A stretch of DNA of 64,000 bases from Symsagittifera roscoffensis (Eukaryota > Xenacoelomorpha > Acoela > Convolutidae), in NCBI RefSeq assembly GCF_963678635.1, contig NC_087068.1:8624027-8688026 (forward strand), given 5' to 3'. This document shows, in pieces, positions 44,244-56,191 of the stretch (positions are counted from its first letter, which is position 1; the number at the start of each line of letters is the position of its first letter). The notes below the pieces were generated by a model. The model made no database searches, was not told the DNA's origin, and was given only the letters and a program-made list of their open reading frames with translations. A program made the position numbers and the translations under genes.

Positions 44244-47200
44244 AATGCCTTTTCTACAAAATGCATGCGTATTTTAATTATGGTAAAAAATCGAAAGTAA
44301 CTGTAATTCGTTTGTCTAATTCAACAAATGAAGCACCACCTTTGTTGGTCAAATATTTGTTATAGCTTCATCAAAAAAGAAGAGCGCCGATATTTATTCA
44401 GAGCTGAAAAGACCAAATGGTCTGTTGCTTGAATGCGATCTATTTTCGGAGAAAAAAAACTGATCAAATTGATTGAAAAGTTAATCAACTTTAATCCACT
44501 TTGATTAAAAATATCAGTAACACATTAAATTTCAGTATTATTCGAGCTGTTGGTTTTTTACAGAGTAAGTTACTTCAATTAGTGCTCCAGACAAAATACA
44601 GTATATCAGCAACAACTTGAACTTAATTTTTTTTTGTTAGTTGATCCTTTTTGCTCTTAGCACTTCCAGCACTCAAAAAACTAAAATTGCTATTGGCTAC
44701 ATTTGATTTTAAATTGTTGTTCAAATTAATTAAATGTAACAACAAGAGTTTTGAAAAGGATTTAAATCGGTTTCAATTGATCTACTTATAAATTGATTTG
44801 TTAAATTTATAAAGGTTACTTTTTCAATATCAGTTTTTATTGATTTGAACGGATTTTGGGGGTTACTAATTTCTTTTCAAATTGAGTAGGTTTTTGGAGT
44901 TTTATAAAAAAACAATTTGTAGCCAAAGACTAATATCACTCTCAAATTTAAGTCAAATTCTGTAAACAAAAAAAATCAGATGAGCATGCGCTTGAGGATA
45001 TTTTTTCAAACTATGGTTTTAGTTTCAGGGGATGCTTTCGACATTTTGTGGCGTCATTTCTAAGATCAACGTTTTTAACGCAATTTTATAAATCGAATCA
45101 ACAAATCAAAAAAACTCTTTTGAGAATGACTAATTTCATTTGAAGAAAACTTCTCCTTTTTTGATCTTATACTTTTTTTTAAGTTGAAACATCATTACGA
45201 AAAATCAATTGAAAAATTTAATGAATGAGAGTCGATCAAGTGAAAATAAATGTATGTAATATGTAACTAATGTTTTATATACAAAGTGTGAATGAAAATT
45301 GATTTAGATCGATTTGGCTTGAATTGAAAGGACTCAAATAGAATTAAGTTGACTTGAAATGCCTCAAAATTGAAGCCATAAAAAGAAAAGTGATGAATTT
45401 TGATCGATTTAGATTCTATTCAATTTGATTTCTTTAGCTTTATTTAATTCAAACTGGCGTTATTTCATAGTTTTTTTTATTAAAGCCTTTTTATTAGTAA
45501 AATTAATCGCAATCCATCTTTGTTGGTAAAAGTTACTCTTTATTTTATTAATCGTCAATAAAACGACAAAATCTGGCGAATGAAAACCTGTCGACAAAAA
45601 CTGAGGTTGAAAATGTCACTTTTTGTTCATTTAACATCAAAACGTTGATAACTTACTGAAGATTTCCGAAAATAGAAACAAGGAAAATATGCCATCTGAA
45701 ACGTTGTTAAGTGTTAACATCCTTGTCTCCTTGTCCAAAAAATTGGTTTCATATATTAAGGTATTCACGAACTATATTTTTGTCATAGCTGGTCATATAT
45801 TTCTCCCAAAAGTGGTTGTCAAATACAAAAACAAGCACTAGTTTCTAGCCTGATGGTTTAGTGCATTGATACCTTAGAAAAAAATTAGTGCATGCTTTTT
45901 TAAGTACCTTTATCAGAAAAAAAAAAACTACAAATGATTATTCATGCGCCAATAACACAGTGACAAAACTTTCAAAACTAAATCCCAGGATCAAAAATCT
46001 CCGTGTTATGTCTTTTAAATTTGTCAATGTGTTAGTGTTCCGCAAGCGGTTTCTAGACTCCATTAAATGTGACCCAATCAATTTTGCAACGTTTTGTCAC
46101 AATATCGGAGTCTTAATAGAAATTTCATTAAAACCAGATTAAAACAAGGATAGCCGGTTACTATGAAAAAAGCACAGAATGTTCCGAGCATAGTCTTTAA
46201 AAAACTACAAAAGAAAGTTTTTTTCAAATTAGTGTATTTTATTTGCGTGGTGTGACAAAAGGATCTGACGTAATACTGTAATTTAGGCTCATACAGCCAT
46301 AGTAAATCAGACAATTAAGCCATTCTTTGAAAAAAAAACTAGAAAAATTGAAAAAAAAAGTTAAAAATTTTTTTTTTTGCTGAAATTTTCAATTTTTCGA
46401 ATTTTTGTTTCCCAAAAAGGCAGTAGAACCTAATTAATTTTAACTGCTTGAAACTAATTTTTTAGGGCTTAAGTGAAGCATAAACAAGCTGTTGTAAGCC
46501 TGCTCACTCGCTTTTTTCGCTGGAAATTGAAATAAATATTTTTAAAAAACTCAACCAGTTTCGAAATATTGGGAAAAAACTTTAGAAAATTTTTTTAAAA
46601 TGTTCAAACCGCGATTGAAAACGCTTCAATTTATATATGACACTTGACTTATTCCGATGCTCATTTGAGATACCTGATTTTGCGAGGTAAACAAAACAAA
46701 AAGAAAAAAAAGGAAGAAAAAAACTAAAATACATACGAACACGAAATTTCTCCACAGATTTCAAATTTCAAAAGATCGGAACAAAAAGTCTCAATAAGTC
46801 TCATTATCTTCAAGTTTACTTTGTCGCAACAAAACTTTGCTGCATTTTACTTTGACCTGATTTCAAAATGAAAACTCAATGTCTCAACTTTCCCAAAAGT
46901 TCAATATCAACAAACTTGATTCAGTAACGAAAGGCTGCAGAGAATTTATTTCATTCCAGATCAAATCTAGATTTACGTGTACAATTTAAAAATTATTACG
47001 TGTAAACGTACATTTTAAGCGAGTAAGATCCGTCAAGCGACAACCGTTAAGCGACTCACTAGATCATCCAACTTCCTTTTAACGCCCTGTTTTAGTTTAA
47101 GACACCCTGATGATTTTTTTTTCGAAAATCGACAACCACATTCTATGAAAAAAGCAAAAAGAATTACCTCGTTTTTACTAAAACTCAAGTCTACCTCGAT

Positions 47201-50040
47201 TACGTTTTAACCGATTTTTGAACAGATTTAAATCGCTGTTTACTTTTGAACTGAACAAACTATTTTCATTTATCACATTCGGCGCAAGTAGTATTTTGAA
47301 GCCTCAAATTATTACAAATTAAATTCATTGCAATAAATTTTGGAAAAGTATTGTAGCTGGCGTGCCAAATTTTATAGTTGTTATGAAGATATTCACAATT
47401 TTTCAAATCCTATTATGACATGACAAATTTTCGATTTGAAAACAAAATTTTTGACAAACGAGGTTTTTCAGTCTTTTAAAAACCATTAAAATAAAAAATA
47501 ACAAATCATGTTGTTCATGCGAATCGCTGAGGGTCTATCAGTAGATATCATTAGTCCTGTTGAGGATAGACCATTTGTATTATCTCCCCAAAATCTGGAC
47601 TGTGATTTTATGTTGAGCAAAGCTCTTTTCTTGCGAATCAATTCTCTTGAAAATTATATATTGTATAGATTGAAATATACAAAGTTAAACAAAAAGTCGA
47701 TACACAAATTAATTACAACTTTCGAAAAGACTTTATTCAGTTTAGTTAATCAAAAACAAACTATCAAATCGATTAATGACAAACCTATACGACAGTGAGT
47801 CTCTTTTTCAGTTCAACAAAATTTGAAAAGTGTATTACCTCTTTGATTTGATTACTCAAATTTATTTTCGTTTGATAGCAAAAAATTGTCATTTTACTTT
47901 CTTAATTTCCTTAAGTACCAATTGTTATTTTGAAGCAATTTTTAAATGTTTTTTTTTGGCCTTAGGCTCTCAGAAACTTTGTTGAATTAAATAAGAGGAT
48001 CACTGCCCAATAACTTCTTAGCTGTTCAATAACTTTCTTAACAAACTTTCTGATAATACGGCGTAATTTTTGATTGACTAGGAAACGCATGTAAGAAAAG
48101 CAAAAAAAAACTTTTTTTGGGGTATAATTTTTTTACCCAAGATTTGCGAAGCAAACTTCACCATACTAATTCTGTTAAATTTTTAAGTAAAATTTGTCTT
48201 CGCCATTTTTTGTCTAAAATCAACTCAATTTGAGTAAAAATATTTTTCAATCTTCATTCGTTTTGTCCAGACATTGTAAATCAGCACTGTTTGTCAATAG
48301 AATAAAATTAGGTTTTAATGATTGAGTCTCAAAAGGAATCAAACACCTCGATTGTTCTTTGCTTTTGTTAATCAGTAACTTTAAATACTAAAACTAATTT
48401 TTTTGTACTTTGTTTGTTACTTCTCAGATGTTTCAAAGTTTTCAGCACTTTTACAATTTTCAGCACTTTTACAGCACTTTTCGAAGATCATTTTTTGAAA
48501 AAAAAATTGTTAAATTTTGTTGGCAATGTCTCGACCCACGCGCCAACCCCCACCGAATTGAGCAGCAGTGTGCTAGGAATAACAAACTTTTGACATGAGA
48601 ATATTTTGTCAACCATTCGGTATCGGAATGATTTTGTCACTCTATAAGCATACGACCTCCCCTTTCATATCAATGGAACGCCTTTAGAAAAAACAAATCA
48701 ACTAAAATTGCAGTTTGCATTGAAAATGTCCCGAGGCTAAAAAATATGACCCAATTTCATTTCTAGATTTAACAGACGAATTTAGTGATTTAAATTGGGC
48801 CTTTTTTATATCTAGCTTTCAAGGTTTGTCTTTTTTTAACCTTCAGAAAGATGCAGTAAAGTTTGCAAAAATGCAAAAAGTAATTGTTTTTATTGATCCG
48901 ACTTTTGATTATAGAAGGTACTTTTGACGTCAGGTTCTGTATTAACTTGTTTTCTCCTTAAGCGTTCCAAAAAACTTCTTTTTTTAACCTAGCTTTTTGT
49001 TTGCCTTTATTTCTGACGTTTCTTGTATCTTCAAATTGCTCGGGGTCAAATTTTAGTTATCCAATTTCAATATCTTATGACGTCACATAGCATCAATTGC
49101 TCTTTTTAGCCGTTTGTTGCCTTCAAAACCTTTTGTTAATCTATTTTTATTTGAGTATTTATTTACAGCCACCATAAAATTAAAGCAGTAAATTGCTTGT
49201 GTCCTTGAAAAATACCTGTAGCCCTATATTGTCCAAGGCTGTTTATCCTTAAAGAAAAGTTGATAACTTGATGAAAGTCACATTTTTCGTAAAAATAAAG
49301 AAAATTATTGCCATAGTTACTGTAAATTGGAAAATATAATTTTTCACTTTTGATTTTTGGACAATCATTTTTTGTTTTAGATCGCATAGACTTGCGGAAC
49401 TCCAACCACCGTTACGATACCGACCAAGCAACTATTTGGCACCTATTGAATTTGTCTTTTGTATTAAATCGGTCAAAAAATTTTGCTTCAAAAGACCCTA
49501 TTATTCGAGAAATTTTAGTGTGAAGATTAGATAGAGCAACCGGTCAACTTTAATGAACTTTGTAAGCTGTCAGCTCTTCGGATATTTCAAAGGTAAAAAT
49601 GGTCTCAATTACCCGGCTTGAAGTCCTTTTGCCTCTGACCAATCAGGGTTAAAGATAGTTACTATCACGCTTTCAATCCATTTTAAGCCCCGTCAATTCA
49701 ACCGCATCGACACTGTCACAAATCACAAGTAACTTCTAACCTTTTTTATCCGGGGTATAATCCCCCGATAAATTTCATTATTACTTTCTTATTCCAGAAT
49801 AAATGCAGTCCTAAAAACTTGACCTTCTGCGCCGTTAAATGAAAATATCTCAGGGTACAATTTGAAGATACCTGTAAAATATTGCTTTCTATTATTTATT
49901 TTATTCAAACTCGTTTTTTATTCATTTTACTTGCTGGAAAATAGCCCAATCACTTCTGCTCATTTGAACTCAATTTATTTTCCCGCAGCTTTCTTATTTT
50001 CTCTGAAATCGAAAAATTACCTTCTCAAACTGTCCAAGTT
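44244..50040. other. Gene-poor stretch upstream of the receptor-like gene
   Basis: Long A+T-rich sequence without recognised repeats or domains. Short frames at 45888-46142 and 47508-47798 (+) are noted; the second is listed separately as a weak exon candidate. Confidence 0.45.
47508..47794 (+). CDS. Weak candidate first exon
   Basis: An ATG-led frame of about 95 codons ends at a good splice donor (ACA|GTGAGT, 47795). The protein (DIISPVEDRPFVLSPQNLDC in its N-terminal half, Lys/Leu-rich later) has a less random composition than its surroundings, but I recognise no family and can point to no partner exon. It may equally be chance. Confidence 0.2.
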
Positions 50041-50102
50041 ATGTACTACCTTGTTTGTTTAATTTTTCTGCAATTAACAGCTTCGGAACTGGAGTATACA
50101 CC
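50041..50102 (+). CDS. Signal-peptide exon of a Cys-loop receptor-like gene
   Basis: ATG at 50041 opens a textbook signal peptide, MYYLVCLIFLQLTAS, followed by ELEYT and two bases CC, then the consensus donor CC|GTAAGT at 50103. The exon ends in phase 2. The next candidate exon (53320) needs exactly two bases from its predecessor, and CC+C gives proline. A purine is at -3 of the ATG. The exon is too short to be found by ORF length; the call rests on the signal peptide, the strong donor and the matching phase. Confidence 0.55.
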
Positions 50103-51594
50103 GTAAGTTTATATGGACAATTTTTTCCGGAGATCTATCTCAAAAATAAACAACAAAAACCACGCGCAATGTTTTGCTTCAACACCTCGAATAAACCTAT
50201 ACCAACAGTGACAACTTTGAAGTCATAACAGAAGATTTCACAGTTTTTATGGAGTTTTGCAAACAATTTTCCCATTCTGAGGAATATTGTGATATATGAA
50301 AAAAAAAACATAGAAAATGTGAGGATGATTTTTGAGTTCCCGGGTTGAAGTCTCACCGTTAATCATTGCTTTTTCTGTAGTTTCTGTTATTTAAGGATTG
50401 ATAGCAAAGAGGTAGCATACAGGTATTTAAATCTCAAGATAAGGGGATCGCAACCCTGTTAGAGCACTAGTTCTTCTCATTTTGATAGGTTTTTTATCGC
50501 TGAAAATAAGCCAAATTAGCGATGTTTATCGATAAAGTTTGCTATTGTGGCAATGAACATCGATAATATATCGATGGGGATCGCTGTTTTTTTTTCATTT
50601 TTTTATCGCTAATTTTCAATGTGAGCTCAACCCGGGTTGCAATAGTTCAAACAAAACTGGATTGAATTTGCCTTTTCGGAATCACACAAACCAATCAATT
50701 TTTTACTCAAAAAATAAACTCATATCCCTTTCCTACAGTTAGTTTAGGGGCATTTTTTCAGCAATAAAAATCAATGCAAATTTTTAACGGAGGCTGATAA
50801 TACTATCTTTAAATGAAATTTGCAACTGTTAGTCCCCAATATTGGATATATAATGGCAAAAAAAAGTTTTCAACGCGGGAAACATTTTTGAAAACCATTT
50901 CGAAAGTATGAGATGACTTGCATGTAAATTGCTACCGATTTGCGAGCTAGTTTCGTTGGTGACAGTTCTTAGCAAGTGACAACTTATCCCAATTGTTAAA
51001 AAAATAACAATCAAAAATACGAAAAGAACTGAGACCAAACAATCATACTGGTACCGTATTTTCACTTTTTTACCTGGGTAGTGGAAGTTTGTGACAAAGC
51101 TTCCAATCACAAGTGGATCTAAGATTCCTCAAGTGCAGGTTCGGAAAACAAAAAATGTTTTTATCGAATTTTTAATCGAGATTATAGAATTTCCCCAAAC
51201 TTTCTAAAGATCTTACTTTGCCAAATTGTTATAAGCCGCGTCTGCAATTTAAAAAAAAACAGGCAGGTCAAAGTGGCGTTCTAGGACACTTTTGGATTTG
51301 ATAAACAATCTTGTTTTGCAGTAGACTACTCTTATGATAGAGGGACCAAATGATGGAAAACTTTCAACCAAGCTAAATTGTTTTTTTTACCAAATTGAAT
51401 TCGAAATTAGCAGAAAAGGAAATTTAGCAGTACAACTAATTTTGTTGTACAATTTGTGCAGATACCAGGCAAAATTGTTTTTCTGTTTCAAAAAATCGGT
51501 AATTTTTAAGAATAAAAAACTTTTTTTCAATGCGTCTTAGTTCTAACAATAATAGATTTTTTTTCGGCTTCTTTTTACAATCAATCAATGTCAT

Positions 51595-52093
51595 TGTTCC
51601 GACTTTCGAAGAAAACGGAATATTTATGCTCGGTGTTTTTTTTATTCAGTCAACTTTCGCCGATCGAAATAATAGCTATCAACAAAAACTTTTTATAACC
51701 CATTGAAGATATCGACTTTATGATTTCAATTTTTAAAAAATATTTTACCTCCAATTATGTTTTGTAAAGTTCTGGGGGTTTTAAAATTGCCAAATTGGCC
51801 ATTTTCTGAACTAAAATATGCGCACTTTGAAGAGTTTATCCATACTGCTGAGTGAGTAACGTGAATTATTTATGCTTGGCGATTTATCCCGCACAATAAA
51901 ATCGTTCCAAATTATACGGAGGCTAGTTAATCGTTCGAATTAGTTTTGTACAACTCAAAATTTCACACTTTGATTTTGTCCAAAATTTATAGGTTTTCAA
52001 TATTTTCGTTTCCCAAAAACTATTCGATATGAATTAAGGGACTTTCGGAACATTCAAGTTTTAGGGCTTTGCACTGATATACGAGCATTCTTG
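51595..52093 (+). mobile_element. HINE copy, second subfamily, in the receptor-like intron
   Basis: Starts TGTTCCGACTTTCGAAGAAA, carries CGCCGATCGAAATAATAGC and AAATCGTTCCAAATTATACG, and ends with TTTCGGAACATTCAAG...AGGGCTTTGCACTGATATACG. It is closest to the copy at 11747-12190. Confidence 0.7.
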
Positions 52094-53319
52094 TTTTGTT
52101 AGCCTGGGTTGGTTGCGTCCCTCATGCTGGAGGGGCCGAATGCCTGAAATTTATTTTGGCTTATTTTCAGCCAATCACAATTGAGTATTCAAAAAACTCA
52201 CGGAAATTGCGAAAATCTTAAAGTAAGCAAATAAATCCAGGGCCCTTAGTGTTAATATTGCCAGATTAGATAATAAGCAGATGAATGAAATCAATACCGG
52301 ATCGAAGGCGGATTGGAACAAATTTAATATTTTAAGAAAACCGATTTACGAAAAACAAATTTATTAGATCTGCACCTATTACATCTGCATCTATTATAGT
52401 TATTAGATCATTATTTTCTGATAATTTTGAATTCGATTTTGTGAGAAAAGCATTTAGCCAATAGGAACGCTTAGGAATTTTGATTGGTTGAAAATTTTCC
52501 CCCCTTGGGTTTCTTTGGTTAATTAAAAATTTTCATCATTTCTTTGACATTTTTGATTACTCAATTTTGATTGGCTGAAACTTGTCTTCCATCATTCGGT
52601 CTAAATGATCAATGAATGGGAATCAGTGAACAAATATTAGAAGACTAGGAGGTTTTATTCATCAACGTATAAACTAGCGTATCAAGGTTCATAAATTCTG
52701 TGCTGTGTTATAAAAATTTGGCGCCTTAAGAAAAGTTTTGGCGCCCTAAAAAAATTTAACGGCTGATCGAGTAATCTGATAAAAGTTCCCAAGGGGAGAC
52801 CCATTTTAGTGGTAAGGTAACGTAGAGCGTCCGTGCCAACCCTCTTTTGCCCCCTTTCTTTAATGTTCCCCTGTGTTCCATTCGTTTTTTGTATAGTTGA
52901 TTTTAGTTTTTTTTTTTTCATTTTTCATTTGCCTTTTTTTTTTCATTCCTCGAAGCTTCACATAAATCAGTTTTCTCTGCTCATAAAAATAAAAAAACTA
53001 TATTGATAATTTGAAGAAAAAACAGTTGAACGCTGTTAATTTAAGGCAGTACCACGAATTATTTTAAATTTCAATAGATGATAGTTTTATTTGTTAGTTA
53101 CAGGGCGCGGATGTAATATTTTTGCATAATTTGAATAATAATCATAACTTATAACAAACTGAGTGAGTGATTGGATTTACTTAACAATTGCCCTCCCTTT
53201 GGTACCTAGTTAAGAATTGCCTCCCCTAATAATGAAAGCAGTAAATTAGCGCTAGAGCTTTGTATTGAGACTTCTAATTTTGCTGCAATCTGCAATTTTG
53301 AAAATTTTCTTCGTTGCAG
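52094..53319 (+). other. Rest of intron 1 of the receptor-like gene
   Basis: A+T-rich with no supported feature. It ends in a good 3' splice site (TTTTCTTCGTTGCAG). Confidence 0.4.
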
Positions 53320-53488
53320 CCACCCCCACTGGGACGAGGTGGAGCAGGACGTGGGGAAGGGACTGGTGCGGGAAATATTACGTAACAGCAGTCGCAGTCT
53401 CCGCCCAGTGACCTCAAGTGAGAGGAAACTGATGGTCAGCTGCGAGTTTGACCTCTACCAACTCAACGACCTCAATGTAGTCGAACAA
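53320..53488 (+). CDS. Second exon, nicotinic-type Cys-loop receptor extracellular domain (N-terminal part)
   Basis: This 169-bp G+C-richer island lies between acceptor CTTCGTTGCAG (ends 53319) and donor CAA|GTTAGT (53489). After one base completing a codon it encodes 56 residues, beginning HPHWDEVEQDV. The pattern GLVREILRN...LRPVTSSERKLMV, then FDLYQLNDLNVVEQ, fits the first helix and beta-1 strand of nicotinic receptors (R-P-V, then alternating strand residues, then D-x-N-x-x-x-Q). This part would lie outside the cell at the subunit face. The exon ends in phase 0. No further exon is visible downstream on this strand, so the giant minus-strand gene may sit inside its next intron. Family call is tentative. 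Confidence 0.5.
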
Positions 53489-53613
53489 GTTAGTACTCAT
53501 TCACTTTGATAATTATATTTACTTTTTTTGAGCTTCGCGGGCGTCATTAAAAATTTGTATTGTGTGGGTTTTAGTTTTTTTGCGGGCGTCATTATAAATA
53601 CTAGAAGCTAGTT

Positions 53614-53690
53614 GTTGTTCCGACTATTGAAAATGCGGAGGAAATTTGTATTCATGTGTTTTAGTTTTTTTCTTTTCCTTTTTCGTTTTT
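53614..53690 (+). mobile_element. HINE 5' end fragment
   Basis: TTGTTCCGACTATTGAAAATG and a following TTTTTTTCTTTTCC tract match the start of the family. Similarity is lost within 80 bp. Confidence 0.4.
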
Positions 53691-54450
53691 ATTTTTGTTT
53701 TCTACGCAAAATCAGGTACCACAAGTAATTATCGGGCCAGGTTAACTGATATAACAGAAAAAAAACCTTTTCAGTCGTGACTTGAACGAACCTAAAAAAT
53801 GGTGAGAAAAACTGGTTTTGTTTTATTTCGACCGAATAAAGCGAACAAATAAAGTGACGATAACTTGCTAAATTAATCATTTAGGCTAAAAAAACCTGTT
53901 TTTTTTCAATAAAAACATCTTTGAAAGTTATTTGGCACTTGCCTTACAAAAATGCTTACAAAAAAATTTAAAAGATTCTGCAAAAAAAAAATACATTTTT
54001 TAAATTGTTTTTCTTTGTTATTTTTCCTTTGAGGACAACTTTTGTCAATTTAAGAATTTTTTTACGCGTGTGTATAGTTTTCTCACCATACCACGCACTA
54101 AAAAAATTACACTAATTTGAAGACCTTAATAATTTGAACATTTTTTGTTTGTAGTTTTTTTAAATAGGACTGTATATCTGTATATAAATAGGAACTGAAT
54201 ATTGCCCAGCAGCTGGCTGTTTGAAATTTATTATAAAATCTTTGAAAGTTTTTTTATAGAAAAAACATAAATAGGATAAAAAGATTAAAAATGATTTACT
54301 ATAAAGAAGATTTTCATGTGAAACCCGCACTAATAAACTTGCCGTCCCGATCATCTGAAATTGAACAGAAAATTGAACTGGTCTTTTTTGCAATTTCGCG
54401 CAAATTGAAGTGTCATACATAAGCATCAGATCCTATAGATATAACAGTCC
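53691..54450. other. Unannotated spacer
   Basis: A+T-rich, no supported gene or repeat. Confidence 0.45.
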
Positions 54451-56191
54451 TTGTAACATTCGCCCGGAAGATACATATCGACGGATAACAAAACTAAGTC
54501 TTAAGACGACTGGCTAGCGTCTAAACAGAGCTTTGCATGTTTTTCACCGTCTCTACCAAGCCAGTACTTTTCGGTGGTCTTTCTTACATCAGGCTGACAA
54601 AAACGTTACTGTTCTCCGGCTTCGACCAGAACGCTCAAATTAACTGAATTACATGCAAAATTAGTGAGCTCATGGCTGGGTCTCTGTATCCCCAGACCAC
54701 GAGGTCACTCCTAAAAACAGGGCTACTACTTATTATATTACTATTGTTTTTGTTCAGTAGATAAAAATCATCATCTCCATCGAAGATGGATCAACCCTTC
54801 CCCCCCTACTTCTAGCTCCTCATTCTTGTCAAAACGAATTAAGATCTTAATTAAATTCAAGTCAGGACATGACGGATGCTAAAATTCAATATAAGTTCAT
54901 AAAAGTCCACGTCCCGAGACCCTTCCGGATTCTTGAATCCGGTGAATCAAGCTTCTTAATATCCAGTTCACAATAACTCGGAAGGCTGGGTTTTACCCTT
55001 CACCGTTGCTCGCAACGGCCTTGCAACTATTGTAACAGCACAATAGTTGCAACTCGGAACGTCCTCTGCTGTTCGGTAGTTCGTTGTTGTTTTTTAGTCT
55101 CGATTTCGTACTGTTCGTAATCGCAGATAAAAGTTGTTCTGTTTCTTTTTGCTATTTTAGCTAAAATGGCCGTCTCTGACGTTTCTCAGAAATATGACGT
55201 CATAATTCGAATTTTTAAAAATTAGAATTCCAGAATCTTCTAGCCTTCACCGTTTGGCCAATCGTTCAAATAACGTCCTTATCCGTTCTAAATCGCCAAT
55301 TCGGAAGGCTTGCTGCTAAAATACCGAATTCTGCAGAGACTGCATTTTGGCCATTCTGGTCGAATGTCACATACTCCCCGGACAGTCCGGTCAATGTCCT
55401 CATTGAATCGCGCAATGTTCTAAACGGTTACAGTGTCATCGAACAGAATTTACAAAATGCACGAAATTACTTTTACCTACGTCACATCGACTCACTGCAG
55501 AATATAAATGGCATCATACTACATCACTATAGCCTTCAAATTCTTTCATTAATCTGCACATTGAGGATATGACTTAAGATAAAACATATTTTCTGACTTC
55601 CAGTGTCAATATCCCGATTGAAACTTTTTCTCCTAGATTTAAAAGGTGTTGGCTTGCAGGACAGTCCTGCCAACCAACAAGCTAAAATTATCCTACTATG
55701 CTCCTTCCCTTCGGAAATCTTGCTTGTCTATTGTCCTGAGTATTAAAACTAAGAAACTTTGTGGTTAGAAAGAACAATGCAACAACCTCCCTCCGCAAGA
55801 AGTTACTCAAGTTTTTCATGTCACCACAAAGTTATCAGTCTTCCTAAGTGATTAAAAACAATCATGCAGGCTGGAATATTTAAATATACTCTTCCCTCAA
55901 GCCTTTCTAAATAAATAATAAGTGAGTGTCTCTAAAGCCACTTCAACTAAAACCAAAATGCAAATTTATAAATGCAACAATTTCCAAACTCAACTTAAAT
56001 GTTTCAGTTTTCAATTACAACTTGGTTGCTTGGTTTCTCACTTGAGTTTTTCACACACATAAAACAATTCTGAGTTTTAACTTTTCTTCATCATCCCTTT
56101 GTTCTCTTCTTTTTTCGTCGTTTAGAAGTTCTAAAACTTCTAAATTCTTCTAATTTTCTTTCTTGCTGCCTCTTGTTTTCTCGACCATTCG
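54451..56191 (-). other. 3' flank of the giant ORF with palindromes
   Basis: More G+C-rich than the sequence to its left and without a coding frame. It contains several perfect inverted repeats: CCGGATTC-TT-GAATCCGG (54925-54942), 13-bp arms with a 6-base loop (55021-55052), GCAGGAC-A-GTCCTGC (55656-55670) and 11-bp arms AACTTTGTGGT (55755-55765) with 55823-55833. It probably is the 3' untranslated or terminal region of the same unit as the giant ORF. Confidence 0.45.
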
